Positions 32,271-42,475 of a stretch of DNA of 64,000 bases are shown here, in pieces (position 1 is the first letter of the stretch; each line of letters opens with the position of its first letter). Position numbers and translations under genes: made by a program. The stretch comes from Agapetus fuscipes (Eukaryota; Arthropoda; Insecta; Trichoptera; Glossosomatidae). Location: NCBI GenBank assembly GCA_951799405.1, contig OX637334.1:3844001-3908000 (forward strand). The letters run 5' to 3'. The notes below the pieces were generated by a model, which saw nothing but the letters and a program-made list of their open reading frames with translations, searched no databases and was not told the origin of the DNA.

Positions 32271-33563
32271 AAGGGTGATTTTTTTGAGGTTAGGATTTTC
32301 ATGCATTAGTATTTGACAGATCACGCGGGATTTCAGACATGGTGTCAAAGAGAAAGATGCTCAGTATGCTTTGACATTTCATCATGAATAGACTTACTAA
32401 CGAGCAACGCTTGCAAATCATTGAATTTTATTACCAAAATCAGTGTTCGGTTCGAAATGTGTTTCGCGCTTTACGTCCGATTTATGGTCTACATAATCGA
32501 CCAAGTGAGCAAACAATTAATGCGATTGTGACCAAGTTTCGCACTCAGTTTACTTTATTGGACATTACACCAACCACACGAATGCGTACAGTGCGTACAG
32601 AAGAGAATATTGTGTCTGTTTCTGAGAGTGTTGCTGAAGACCGTGAAATGTCGATTCGTCGCCGTTCGCAGCAATTGGGTTTGTGTTATTCGACCACATG
32701 GAAGATTTTACGCAAAGATCTTGGTGTAAAACCGTATAAAATACAGCTCGTGCAAGAACTGAAGCCGAACGATCTGCCACAACGTCGAATTTTCAGTGAA
32801 TGGGCCCTAGAAAAGTTGGCAGAAAATCCGCTTTTTTATCGCCAAATTTTGTTCACCGATGAGGCTCATTTCTGGTTGAATGGCTACGTAAATAAGCAAA
32901 ATTGCCGCATTTGGGGTGAAGAGCAACCAGAAGCCGTTCAAGAACTGCCCATGCATCCCGAAAAATGCACTGTTTGGTGTGGTTTGTACGCTGGTGGAAT
33001 CATTGGACCGTATTTTTTCAAAGATGCTGTTGGACGCAACGTTACGGTGAATGGCGATCGCTATCGTTCGATGCTAACAAACTTTTTGTTGCCAAAAATG
33101 GAAGAACTGAACTTGGTTGACATGTGGTTTCAACAAGATGGCGCTACATGCCACACAGCTCGCGATTCTATGGCCATTTTGAGGGAAAACTTCGGAGAAC
33201 AATTCATCTCAAGAAATGGACCGGTAAGTTGGCCACCAAGATCATGCGATTTGACGCCTTTAGACTATTTTTTGTGGGGCTACGTCAAGTCTAAAGTCTA
33301 CAGAAATAAGCCAGCAACTATTCCAGCTTTGGAAGACAACATTTCCGAAGAAATTCGGGCTATTCCGGCCGAAATGCTCGAAAAAGTTGCCCAAAATTGG
33401 ACTTCCCGAATGGACCACCTAAGACGCAGCCGCGGTCAACATTTAAATGAAATTATCTTCAAAAAGTAAATGTCATGGACCAATCTAACGTTTCAAATAA
33501 AGAACCGATGAGATTTTGCAAATTTTATGCGTTTTTTTTTTAAAAAAAGTTCTCAAGCTCTTA
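32271..33563 (+). mobile_element. Tc1/mariner (DD41D) element, 3' terminus incomplete
   Basis: Left terminus AAGGGTGATTTTTTTGAGG preceded by TA (32269-32270), one transposase gene, and a right part ending GTTCTCAAGCTCTTA at about 33563. The complement of the left AAGGGTGATTTTTT is not found at the right end, so the right terminus appears to be lost. Confidence 0.85.
32384..33469 (+). CDS. Tc1/mariner transposase, DD41D type, intact ORF
   Basis: 361 codons with no stop or frameshift. The N-terminal DNA-binding region has two helix-turn-helix-like parts: residues 5-55 with EQRLQIIEFYYQNQCSVR, and about 90-120 with QQLGLCYSTTWKILRKDLG. The catalytic triad is Asp159 (ILFTDEAHF), Asp252 (WFQQDGATCH) and Asp294 (LTPLDYFLWG); 41 residues separate the last two, placing it in the DD41D group rather than classic mariner (DD34D). 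It would cut and paste its own element at TA sites. Start chosen at the first ATG after the left terminus. The full frame suggests recent arrival, but the missing right terminus means this copy probably cannot move itself. Confidence 0.93.
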   Translation: MNRLTNEQRLQIIEFYYQNQCSVRNVFRALRPIYGLHNRPSEQTINAIVTKFRTQFTLLDITPTTRMRTVRTEENIVSVSESVAEDREMSIRRRSQQLGLCYSTTWKILRKDLGVKPYKIQLVQELKPNDLPQRRIFSEWALEKLAENPLFYRQILFTDEAHFWLNGYVNKQNCRIWGEEQPEAVQELPMHPEKCTVWCGLYAGGIIGPYFFKDAVGRNVTVNGDRYRSMLTNFLLPKMEELNLVDMWFQQDGATCHTARDSMAILRENFGEQFISRNGPVSWPPRSCDLTPLDYFLWGYVKSKVYRNKPATIPALEDNISEEIRAIPAEMLEKVAQNWTSRMDHLRRSRGQHLNEIIFKK

Positions 33564-33836
33564 TATTCATGCTTATTACCATCATTCAGTGCTATGTCTC
33601 GATGCACTGGTTTTTCTTGAATACATATTTTTTTTATATTTATAGCTCATTAGAATTCATAAAAAGTAAATTTAAAAATTAAATTTCTAACTACAAGTTT
33701 ATTTTCATACATTTTCTCGCAATTCAACATCGAATTTCTTGCAATTCAAATCATCCAATTCGCTCATTTTAAAAGCACAATATTATACTCAGTGTAAAGA
33801 TTTTCCTAAAACCCAACAGAGTTGTACCTACACTAT

Positions 33837-33963
33837 CAAAGGCGGCAATCTAGGACTTTTTCTAAAATAAGATAAATATATAGAAATGATGAGAAAAGGA
33901 TTTCTTGTATTTCTGCATAAATATCTTATTTGAAAAAAAAAACCTAGATTGACGCCTTTGATT
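33837..33963. mobile_element. MITE-3 copy 1
   Basis: TCAAAGGCGGCAATCTAGGA at left and, read inwards from the right, TCAAAGGCGTCAATCTAGGT, continuing into AT-rich arms (AAATAAGATA and its complement). About 127 bp, strongly foldable. Confidence 0.75.
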
Positions 33964-34431
33964 TTCTACATCTCAACTTAAGCGCGTACTAAAAATTGAA
34001 CTCAAACTAAAAAAGCATTTCTAGAGAGAAATTTAGTTTGAGAACATTTTTTTAAACGTTTAGCTTGAGTTTACATTAAAGTTTTGTACTTACTTGGAAT
34101 AAAGCAGGTCGAGTCTTTTTCTATCTATTTTGCAAATTCGATATTACGGACGATGTTGAATGAAATTTTCATACAAAACAGTTTTACGGTCGAGGCGAGT
34201 TTTCCAGCCAAGGAAAAACAACTCGTGGAAAGAGGAAATTTGCATTTTCCACCTCTGGAGCATTCGCGCTCGATCCTGCCAAGATTTTTGCGCTACTTAT
34301 GTCTACATTAAAAGCCACAAGGCCAGTACAAAACGGTAAGTTCAGTATTCAAATTTTGAGGCAAGTAAGGTGTTGCCAAGAGTATAAAAAAATAAATTTA
34401 AATCATTTGAGTTGCAAACATGTTTTAATAT
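33964..34431. other. Unassigned intron sequence
   Basis: 34110-34330 is less AT-rich and single-copy in the window (GTCGAGGCGAGTTTTCCAGC). No gene recognised. Confidence 0.4.
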
Positions 34432-34716
34432 TGTTAAATTTTCTGGTTCAATTTTATAAAAACTTAATTTATTTCATACATTTTATTTAAAGATTCTATT
34501 CACATTTGTTTCGTTCATGGAATAAACTTTTGTACTGTATTGCTGGCCAGCTCCGATACAAGTTTCTTTCAAAGCATATCGGTCTCTATTTATAGGTGTA
34601 TAAGAGCTATTCTGGCACACGCGAGACCACGCCGAAATATAATATTTAGAATATTCGAGCGATTATCAAAGTACCTACATCTAGAGACACAGACACACAA
34701 TCACACATTCGTAACA
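34432..34716 (-). mobile_element. Solo LTR with 4-bp target duplication
   Basis: On the minus strand begins TGTTACGAATGTGTGATTGT and ends TAACA, with TATAAATAGAGA at about 34595 as a TATA box. Flanked by ATAT (34428-34431 and 34717-34720). Confidence 0.65.
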
Positions 34717-34724
34717 ATATTATA

Positions 34725-34900
34725 GATTCATATTGAATGTATGCCGACAAGCATATACGTGTTATATCGCGTTTACACATGCTTAATGTGCTCTTAAAAA
34801 ATAAACCAACCCTCACATGAAAAAAACTTTAAACTCCTGCCGCGTTTTCCTGAAACAGGGTTGGTATTAGCAAAAGTCAACAATGTTTTCACAGTATAAC
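34725..34900 (-). repeat. RTE-tail repeat, partial
   Basis: Minus-strand copy missing its 5' end (AATGTATGCCGACAAGC to AGTCAACAATGTTTTCACAG). Confidence 0.65.
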
Positions 34901-35034
34901 CTTTTTAAAGAATATCGAAGTTTGCTACTTTGACTCTGTAAGACTTATTTGTATAAAAAAATGTTAGTTTATCATTATATGTATGTAAATACGAGAAAGA
35001 ATCTTCACATCAATCACTGCTACAATTGAGCCTT

Positions 35035-35170
35035 TGAAAACCAAAGGGGGCAATGTAGGTGTTTTTTTTAAATAGCTAAAAGAAGGGGATTCTTGGAAAT
35101 CACTTTCTCATCATTTATATTATGTATTTTTTCATTGTTATAAAAAAACCTACATTGCCATATTTGATTC
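35035..35170. mobile_element. MITE-3 copy 2
   Basis: CAAAGGGGGCAATGTAGGTG at left; right end read inwards is TCAAATATGGCAATGTAGGT. Same length class and TIR as 33837-33963. Confidence 0.7.
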
Positions 35171-35419
35171 CGTACGACTCAATTCTTCATTTTAGTGAAA
35201 TACAAGAAGATAACAGAATCGTAGTGTGAGGTTTGCGTTATCTGAAGGTGGAAACAAACGTTAGTCATTTATTTTCAATATTTGAAAAATATGTATTTCC
35301 TCAGGTTCTGTTTAAAACTTTGTCTTTTTCTTGATTCAAATTTTTCTGTCTACGATTCATCATGAAAAACTTCATATCGGCTCATGGATCCTGAGATTGA
35401 GGACGTCCAGCTTTTTTTT

Positions 35420-36000
35420 TTTTGAGCATTTATTTGACCTCGAGAACTTTCGATTTGCTTACGTCATTCTCAAGAGGACACTGTTACAAAATAGACAAGA
35501 CAAAAACTATAGAGAAATGAGAAGTATCTATAATCTTTAATCTAAGTTGCAAGGATATATTCATTTAAAGCCTGAGATGTATGCCCACAAACAAACACGT
35601 GTAGTTCGCGCCTACAAATGCTGAATGTGTACTTACAAATAAAATCCAAACCTCAAATGAACATAAGCCCTACAACTTTTGCTGACCTTCCTTGACACAG
35701 GGGTGACATTGGCAAAGTGAACCGTTTTGTACAGTATTGGTGTCCAGCCTCATACCAACCTTTAAATCAAGGAATGCGAATAAAAAATAACATTTAAGTA
35801 TAAAAAAAACAAAACCTTAAAAAACTAATTTCCTATGCAAAAAATGTAGAAAATTTATAAACCAACATTACAAATCAACATTGCAGATTAGGTAATTAGG
35901 TACAATTAGGTAATAATAAAGGTGAAGCAGCAGGAATCTGAAAACTGACCAAACTATAAGAATTTAAATTTTTATGTGTATGAATTCCCAAAGTCTCTTT
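35420..36000 (-). repeat. Penelope-like 3' UTR split by RTE-tail insertion
   Basis: 35420-35522 (CCTCGAGAACTTTCGATTTG, GTCATTCTCAAGAGGACACT) and 35888-36000 (AATTAGGTAATAATAAAGGT, GAAGCAGCAGGAATCTG) align to contiguous parts of PLE-1 (3061-3490). The LINE tail at 35523-35885 interrupts them. A hammerhead-like layout is at 35438-35477. Confidence 0.7.
35523..35885 (-). mobile_element. RTE LINE 3' end: UTR plus RTE-tail repeat
   Basis: RTE-tail repeat at 35523-35775 joined to about 110 bp that match the UTR between LINE remnant and tail at 1579-1712 (for example AATCAACATTGCAGATTAG). Shows the repeat and LINE UTR moving as one unit. Confidence 0.8.
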
Positions 36001-36244
36001 CAGACTTATTTAAATAAACTGAAATTATACGCGTACATCCATAAACATTTTCCTGGGTGAGTTCTCCGACCAACTTTCAGCCTCGTATATTGGCTGCGTG
36101 GTCCAAAGTTTGGCAATTCATTCAACTTACCATCTAAAGGTACATAACATATAGGTGTAGAACATGTTCTGTGGTATATTATATGCTTATTTATTTGTAT
36201 TAAGTTCTCACGGATGCTATTATGAAAAACAATTTATTCACGGG

Positions 36245-36480
36245 TAATCAAAAAGAGGGTATAAAGGGAATGTAATAGGTAAGCCAGGAAAGGGAAGAAG
36301 TAAAGAATGGGTGGATCAGATAAGTGAGATTGCGAATGAATGGAATTTACAGAGTGGAAACAAGAGAAGAGCGTGCATGAAAAGGGTGATGAAATTAGAT
36401 GAGATGAAAGAAGTGTGTAAGGACAGAGTCAAGTAGAGGCACTTGTGTGGAGGTACCGGCCACCCTTAGAGGAATGGCAG
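36245..36480 (+). pseudogene. RTE-like LINE C-terminal remnant
   Basis: Encodes a GKPGKGRSKEWVDQISEIAN block, then EWNLQSGNKRRACMKRVM, then MKEVCKDR before a stop. Catalytic part lost. Confidence 0.75.
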
Positions 36481-36668
36481 CAGGATACAAGACAAAAAAT
36501 ATTTTTTATTGGACGATCTTGCCGACGTTTCAGACTGATCCAACAGCCCATTCTCAGAGCGGTCTCTTTTGGTTTCACATTTTCACTTGAACTGGCTCAT
36601 TTTGTGTTATTTTTGCAGAGGCTCTGGCCACTCTTAGCGTAATGGCGACAGAGTTACAGTCACAGTTG
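36481..36668 (+). repeat. Penelope-like UTR piece and RTE tail
   Basis: 36490-36610 (GGACGATCTTGCCGACGTTT, CATTCTCAGAGCGGTC) looks like a Penelope-like terminal region. 36615-36668 is an RTE end (GAGGCTCTGGCCACTC, GGCGACAGAGTTACAG) with the (ACAGTT) tail. Confidence 0.5.
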
Positions 36669-36718
36669 AAGTGGGGAAATTTTATTTTTACGTATATATT
36701 TCTTTAAACCTACATACC

Positions 36719-36974
36719 GTCCCTTAAGTGCTTGTTTGGCTCATCAGCCATTGGATTCAAATATAACCTTTCAAGAAAATTGTCTTATGAATCATATTTT
36801 ATACAATCTGAGCTAAGAAAAACGTACAACACGATAATGTGAGAGTTGTTTTAAATATTCTTACAGCCAATTTCCAGTTTACACATGTTAGACACATTGG
36901 TACAGTGCACATACAAACATTGCTCATGTGAAATTAGCTCTAATGGACATAAAACAAACAAGCACTAAAGGGAC
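36719..36974. mobile_element. MITE-2, complete copy
   Basis: Starts GTCCCTTAAGTGCTTGTTTG; right end read inwards is GTCCCTTTAGTGCTTGTTTG. 256 bp without coding capacity. Reference copy for the family (30565, 31180, 48531, 53857). Confidence 0.88.
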
Positions 36975-37204
36975 GATACATGAACGGCCAAAAAAAAAAT
37001 GCCGTTTTCAAAATTTTGACATGAACAAAAAGAGAAACAGAATAAATGTACCTAATTAAAATCCAGTGCAATACAATAGCAATACTCGTACTTAACACTT
37101 ACACACACAACAAGCAATAAAATCAGACTCTGAATGAATTGACGTGTTTTAATGGTGCAGCTCTGTAAATGCTTTCAGTTTTGTTTTCAAATACATTATC
37201 CAGT

Positions 37205-37285
37205 CTGCGTTTTTTTTTGCACTCTGCCGGAAATCGAGCCTACGACCTTCTGAATACGAATCCGTAGCGTTAGACACTAACTTTC
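37205..37285 (-). repeat. SINE-A head fragment
   Basis: GCACTCTGCCGGAAATCGAG to ACACTAACTTTCGG, the reverse of a tRNA-like head. Confidence 0.55.
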
Positions 37286-37489
37286 GGAATTGTTTGTAAG
37301 GATCTGAAGAAGTGAAGACAACTCTACAAAGGGTCTGAAGCGTATTATCGACAGAGACACATTACTTCGATATAAGTTATTTTAATTATAAAATGTCTTC
37401 ATAATCATAAATTTGTAAAATAGTTAGACAGATTTGTACACAAAATTAAAAAAACGCTACAAAGACACACATATTGTGAAAAATCTTCT

Positions 37490-37625
37490 CCTAAAGGGTC
37501 ACATGTGTCGTGTGGAACCTATTTATTTTTACAGGTAATGGGGCCGGCCGATCCGTTGAAGTAGGGGTTTTCCAGCTTCCGAGGGGGCTGGTACTCATTT
37601 CTTGTATAGACCGAGAAAACTTAAA
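37490..37625 (-). repeat. SINE-B 3' fragment
   Basis: TATTTATTTTTACAGGTAAT, CCGAGGGGGCTGGTACTCAT and TTTCTTGTATAGACCGAG, the reverse of SINE-B. Confidence 0.65.
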
Positions 37626-38151
37626 AAAAAAAAAATGTATAAAATGTGATATATTTCGGATAAAACACTTAAAGCACTAAACAATTTACTGAGTTAGATT
37701 ACTTGAATAGAAAATGATAGCTGTAGTTTTGTAGACTTAAAGTTTAACTAGTCCCCGTAGAACACAGATGGCAAATATTGACTCCAGCTTTTGAAATCAC
37801 TAAGGCTTTCTAACGTGCACGGCGAGTTTAAGAAGTCCTGCATGCGATGTTCATATTTCTGGCAGAACTCGGCAGGGTCGTATAAAGAGTGGCGTGTATC
37901 AGAAATTTACAACTCAGTTATAAGAACACTTTCTTTCAATACCAGTTGGGGTTTGATCCACATCAAGGGTGTCAGAGATGACATCGCGTTTTTATGTTTA
38001 AGTTTATAACCCTTGTTAGGTTTAGGTCAATTCCGAGAATAATGTGAGTTCTCTTATAACGGATGGTCGAATATCCAATAAATGAATTTTAACTGTGTAG
38101 TTACAATTATTGTAAATTTATAATTAATCCTTAATTGATAATTTAAGTTTC
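37626..38151. other. Unassigned; degenerate SINE-B and Penelope-UTR-like pieces
   Basis: 37885-38000 keeps GTTGGGGTTTGATCCACATC and GTGTCAGAGATGA from SINE-B. 38030-38135 matches the right arm of 59252-59385 (CGAGAATAATGTGAGTTCTC). No gene. Confidence 0.5.
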
Positions 38152-38380
38152 AAATACATTTAACAATAACACGTGAGATTTATATTTCATGCATTCCCTA
38201 AAGTAGACACGTGTAAGTTTGTGTTTACACGAGCAGTGCCTGTGTACTTGAATAAAAGCCAGAATATACGCCCTGCAACTTTTGGCACCTTTCCCTGAAA
38301 TAGGGGTAACATTGACACAGTGATCCAATTTTTACAGTACGGGTGGTCAGCCACATAAAAACCTTTTATTCAAGGAAAAA
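38152..38380 (-). mobile_element. RTE-tail repeat
   Basis: Minus-strand copy, diverged centre (CTTTTGGCACCTTTCCCTGA). Confidence 0.65.
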
Positions 38381-39446
38381 ATTAACAATATGTAATTAAT
38401 TATATGACAACAAAATAAATCTAAGAATTAAAATTTCTTTAATTTTGGGGACAATAAAAATAAATCATTGAAGTTCTTGAGTAATTAATAATAACATGCA
38501 ATTTGGAGAGTTCATCAAGATCATCTTCATCATTTCACTTTTACGCTGAAGAACTTCATCGGTAGACATGGGCAAAACGTCTGAAAGCTCCAGCTCCCAC
38601 AGACCACGGCAACAGATCCCGGAAAGCAGCATCCATCCAGCTATTTGAAGATCCAGAATCATCAGCCAGCCGCGTAAGCTTAAAACTCCCATTTAATGAT
38701 ATATATATCCAGCCATTTGAAGAGTCTTAGGTCCATGCAAACGTTATAGGTCCATGCGCATTATACGCCCCACTTAAGGGGGATTTGAGACCCAAACAAC
38801 TTTGGCTGTTCAAAAAAATAAATATACGGTTGTCTTTATATATATTTAAAAACAATGAAAATATTTTTTTTATTTTTTTTTTCCTTCAAGTCAGCTGGAA
38901 ATATGCAAAAAACCAATTTAAAAAGGCTCATTTTCCAAGGCGACTCACGTTTCTTTTCTTAATATTTTAAAACCAAATATACAATTTAATGATAGAGTAT
39001 GTATTCAGCTAAATTACCACGAGATCCGAAAATTCATTACTTACTTAGTTACTGAGTTATTAATTTTTTTGAAAACGTATTTACGTAAGTTTTTTTCGTA
39101 CGCGTTTTAAGTTCCTCCGAGTAATTTTCCGCAAACATCACATCGCGATTAAATGAAAGAAGTGTTTTTAATTATTTTCGTAAAAGTTTCATTTCTTTAA
39201 CTTAAACACCTAATTTTTAAATAATTATTGTAATTCTCTATTTGTTTATTGTTTTATTTGTTACACAGATGGCGCTGGTGTCCCCAATTGCGATATTTTG
39301 GCCAACAGTGAGGATAAAACAGTTTACTTCATGTCCGACCAATGGGCTCATGTATAAATACATCAGCTGTATATGTATAAAAATTCCGAGCCATGTCGTA
39401 TAGACACTGCAACTATATAACTATACGAGGCATGGACACAGTCGGC
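38381..39446. other. Unassigned intron sequence
   Basis: A 75-codon minus-strand frame at 38465-38692 has no recognised domain. 39390-39440 contains a small hairpin (CCATGTCGTATAG and CTATACGAGGCATGG). No gene supported. Confidence 0.4.
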
Positions 39447-39755
39447 CATATGCAAAAATACTCAACAAACGTTTGACTATTTTGATCATATCATCAAAGG
39501 GTCAAAAACGAGTTGCGGACATAATATAAAATTTGAATGGGAATGGAAAAAAGGCGATTTTGTTTTATTTTTTAATTACATCGCCACTTAATGCTTTTTG
39601 CAGTTTTTTTTTGTATTTCGATACGCTTTTCATTTACTTTACCTACTCTGATAATTTTAGAATTCAGTAGAGATCACCAGTTTTTATGAAAAAGCTGAAA
39701 ATCATTAGGGGACACACGCACAAGACAAAAGGTACAGATTTCGACGGCGATACCC
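39447..39755 (-). repeat. IRX repeat, copy 2
   Basis: Reverse complement of 13600-13910 across about 310 bp, from ATATGCAAAAATACTCAAC to TTTCGACGGCGATACCC. Confidence 0.8.
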
Positions 39756-39764
39756 TTATATTAG

Positions 39765-40215
39765 GTTTCCAAGCTCCCAATGGGCCTGAATGGAAGGTTG
39801 TGAGTTCGAATCCCGGCGGAGCACAAAAAATATTCCATTTATATTTTCAAATTTGCTCTTCGCTGGGTTGAAAAATTCATACACCTTTACCAATGACCGG
39901 TCACCTAAGGTCCATCCAGCTTTACAGCAACTGGGTCTTGCTTGACAACTGGCGCTTTGTAGCGACGACGACCAAGCTCGTAAAATGGTCGATCGCTCAA
40001 TTGGTAGAATGCTTGCATTCCATGCCAAGAGCAAGGGTTCGATCAGCCTTGACAAGAAATGAGAACCAGCCCCCTCGGGAGCTGAAAAACCCCCACTTCA
40101 ACTGAAGTGGTTGGTGTAAATCTGGCCCCCTTACCTGTAAAAATAAAAAGGTTCGGAATCGCCACATGGGACAACGCAGGCAAGAAGTTACACAATATGT
40201 GTAGCTTAGTTTCGT
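39765..40215 (+). mobile_element. Composite SINE-A/B
   Basis: SINE-A head (lacking its first bases, but with GTTCGAATCCCGGCGGAGC), SINE-A body, then SINE-B head GGTCGATCGCTCAATTGGTA and body to GTGTAGCTTAGTTTCG. About 20 bp are missing after the SINE-B B box. Confidence 0.85.
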
Positions 40216-40292
40216 TCTGTGCTCCACCGAAAATTGAACTTATGACCTTCCGATTATGAGTTGGAAGCGTAACCACTAGACTACAGACCGAT
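40216..40292 (-). repeat. SINE-A head fragment
   Basis: CTGTGCTCCACCGAAAATTG to CCACTAGACTACAGACCG, the reverse of a tRNA-like head, opposite to the preceding composite. Confidence 0.65.
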
Positions 40293-40599
40293 CTTTTGCA
40301 CGCATTTGAAAAAAAATTACGAATTCTAAGATTATAATATTATCAATGAATATTATAAATAAAAATGGAATTCAAGTTTTTACCCGAAGAAATAAGAAAT
40401 ATTATTATGTATTATTGTATAACAAGTAGGTAGGTACCTACCTTTTGTAGTATTTTGGCATCCAGTTCGTGTGTCTCCATACTATAATATTATTTGTGAT
40501 GCAGGTGTTCAACTATTTAAGTAGGGCTGTCAAAAATATATTGTCTTCATGCGTAAAATTAATTTAAAAATATTTTTTCGTTACTGTGGCTTAGCTTAA
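40293..40599. other. Unassigned sequence
   Basis: No gene or repeat recognised. Confidence 0.45.
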
Positions 40600-40670
40600 A
40601 ATCTATAATCTATAAAGCCCTATTGCCATTTAAGTGCGGCACATATTAAATGCATAACCTCACATGTTGT
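40600..40670 (-). repeat. RTE-tail repeat fragment
   Basis: AATCTATAATCTATAAAGCC and ACATATTAAATGCATAACCT. Confidence 0.45.
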
Positions 40671-40689
40671 ACAATAATAGTAAAAAATA

Positions 40690-40985
40690 TAATATTAGGA
40701 TGATTTATTCGATGAGCGCTGTTTTTGTGTGAATCACACCCTCCCTCCCTCGAGCCCTCTGCGAGCTTGGTCGTCGCTGTAGAAAGCTCCAATTCTCATG
40801 CAAGACCCAGTTGTTGAAAGGCCGGATCGATTTATTGTGACGGACCTTTGACAGAGACAGATTAATTTTGCAACCCAACGAAGCGCAAATTTTAAAAATG
40901 ATATCTTTTTTTGTGCTCCGCCGGAATTCGAACCCACTTTTTTCCAATCTGGATTCAAAGTTGTGACCACTAGACTGCGGACCGG
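40690..40985 (-). mobile_element. SINE-A, full length with tail module 1
   Basis: Complement of tail (TAGGATGATTTATTCGATGA), body and tRNA-like head (GGAATTCGAACCCAC, CACTAGACTGCGGACCGGT). Same architecture as 19960-20240. Confidence 0.8.
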
Positions 40986-40989
40986 TGTG

Positions 40990-41155
40990 CCTTTTTATGT
41001 GTAGGTTCCTACAAAATAAATCAAATCTCACATGAACATGAACTTAGCAACTCTTAACGCCGTGTTTTAAAATCGGGGTGGCAATTGCAAAAGTGAACCA
41101 AGTTTGTTTCAGTATGGGGGTCAGCCTCATACCAAACAACTAGTAAAGATTAATA
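40990..41155 (-). repeat. RTE-tail repeat, 5' part
   Basis: Minus strand: TGTAGGTTCCTACAAAATAA to CAGTATGGGGGTCAGCCTCA. The 3' half is missing. Confidence 0.65.
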
Positions 41156-41414
41156 GATAAAGGCATTATTTTCTCTAAACTTACTCATTTGATCTCTCTT
41201 TAAATAATATTAATTTATGTTGACAGACTGCATTTGCGTCAACCCTTGTGAGTGATAAAAAATATGTGCATGTGGTTTGTGTAGCGGCGAAAAAACACAC
41301 ACTGCAATGTTTTTTTTTGTATATTGATGGGATAGCTCCAAAACTTAATATATACATTTTGTATTATTTTCAAAACAATTCAAAGATTTCAAAATAAAAT
41401 TAACAGTTAATTGT

Positions 41415-41565
41415 GACAGGTTTGTAGTTCAGTAGTAACACTTCGAACTCTGAATGGAAGGTTGTGGGTTCGATTCCCGGTGGAGCAAAAAAAAACATCT
41501 ATATTTTCAAATTTGCTCGGCTGGGTTGAAAATTCATAAACCTTGACCAAAGACCGGTCATCAAA
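41415..41565 (+). mobile_element. SINE-A, partial
   Basis: Head GACAGGTTTGTAGTTCAGTA with B box GGGTTCGATTCCC, then body to GACCAAAGACCGGTCA. Truncated after that. Confidence 0.7.
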
Positions 41566-42327
41566 ACGTACGCTTAATAATAAAGAGCAATAACTCAAAA
41601 AATAAGAATGTTGGGAAATCACGTTTGAAGTTCAGACAGCCAGTACAACTTGTATGGGATGAAAAAGGCGACCGATTTTTTATCTCGGTCATATTCGTCC
41701 AAATTTAACGGCTGTCGCATTCTACTTATTCTTCTCGCATTGTCCTTGCGTTTTATTATAAAATCTCGACTTTCCCAATTTTTGAGTTATTGCTCTGTAT
41801 TATTAAACGTGCGAAAAGGTCTATCCAGCCTCACAGCCGTAGCTGGGGGGGGGGGGGGGGGGGGGAAGGCATTGTGGGGCAATGCCCTACCTTAAAAATA
41901 CCAAAAACTAAGACAAATTATTATAATTCAATTGTTTGTTCATGGCTTGAGATAAAAAAAATGTAGAAATTAACCAAACTTTACGCAGATCAGTTTAAAC
42001 AAAATCAGTTGATCTGAACGAAGTTCTTCGCATTTTTAATAACATGGGGAATCGTAAAACTCAGATGTTTTAAATATTTTTATTATTATGTTAATGGAGA
42101 GATTTCACATTTTTTTTATATATTTTTTTTATTAAATATTTTTGGCTAACCAAATAATTTGTACTTACGTGATTTTTTTTTCAAAATTCTCATTACTTTA
42201 TTATTTTGTGGGAAAACAAAAAATCACCATGTACATCACTGACCCGTGCTTCGAGGGCAGATATTATGATATTTTTTTTACTTCCGCCCTACTTGTAACC
42301 AATGCTGCCCTACATCAAATTCGACTC
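41566..42327. other. Unassigned; poly-G run at 41845-41865
   Basis: A run of about 21 G on the plus strand. No gene supported. Confidence 0.5.
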
Positions 42328-42475
42328 TAGCTACAGCCCTGTCCAGCCTTACAGCAACTGGGTCTTTCTTGAGAATTGGCGCTTTCTAGAGCGACGACCA
42401 AGCTCGCAGAGGGCTCTTGAGGTGTGATACACATAAAAACAGCGCTTACCAAATAAATCAGCCTATTTTTTACTT
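42328..42475 (+). repeat. SINE-A 3' half with tail module 1
   Basis: TCCAGCCTTACAGCAACTGG through GGGCTCTTGAGGTGTGATAC to CAAATAAATCAGCCTATT. Confidence 0.7.

Noticed and set aside
38465..38692. 75-codon minus-strand ORF with a Leu-rich C-terminus
   Set aside because: No recognised domain and no splice or promoter context.
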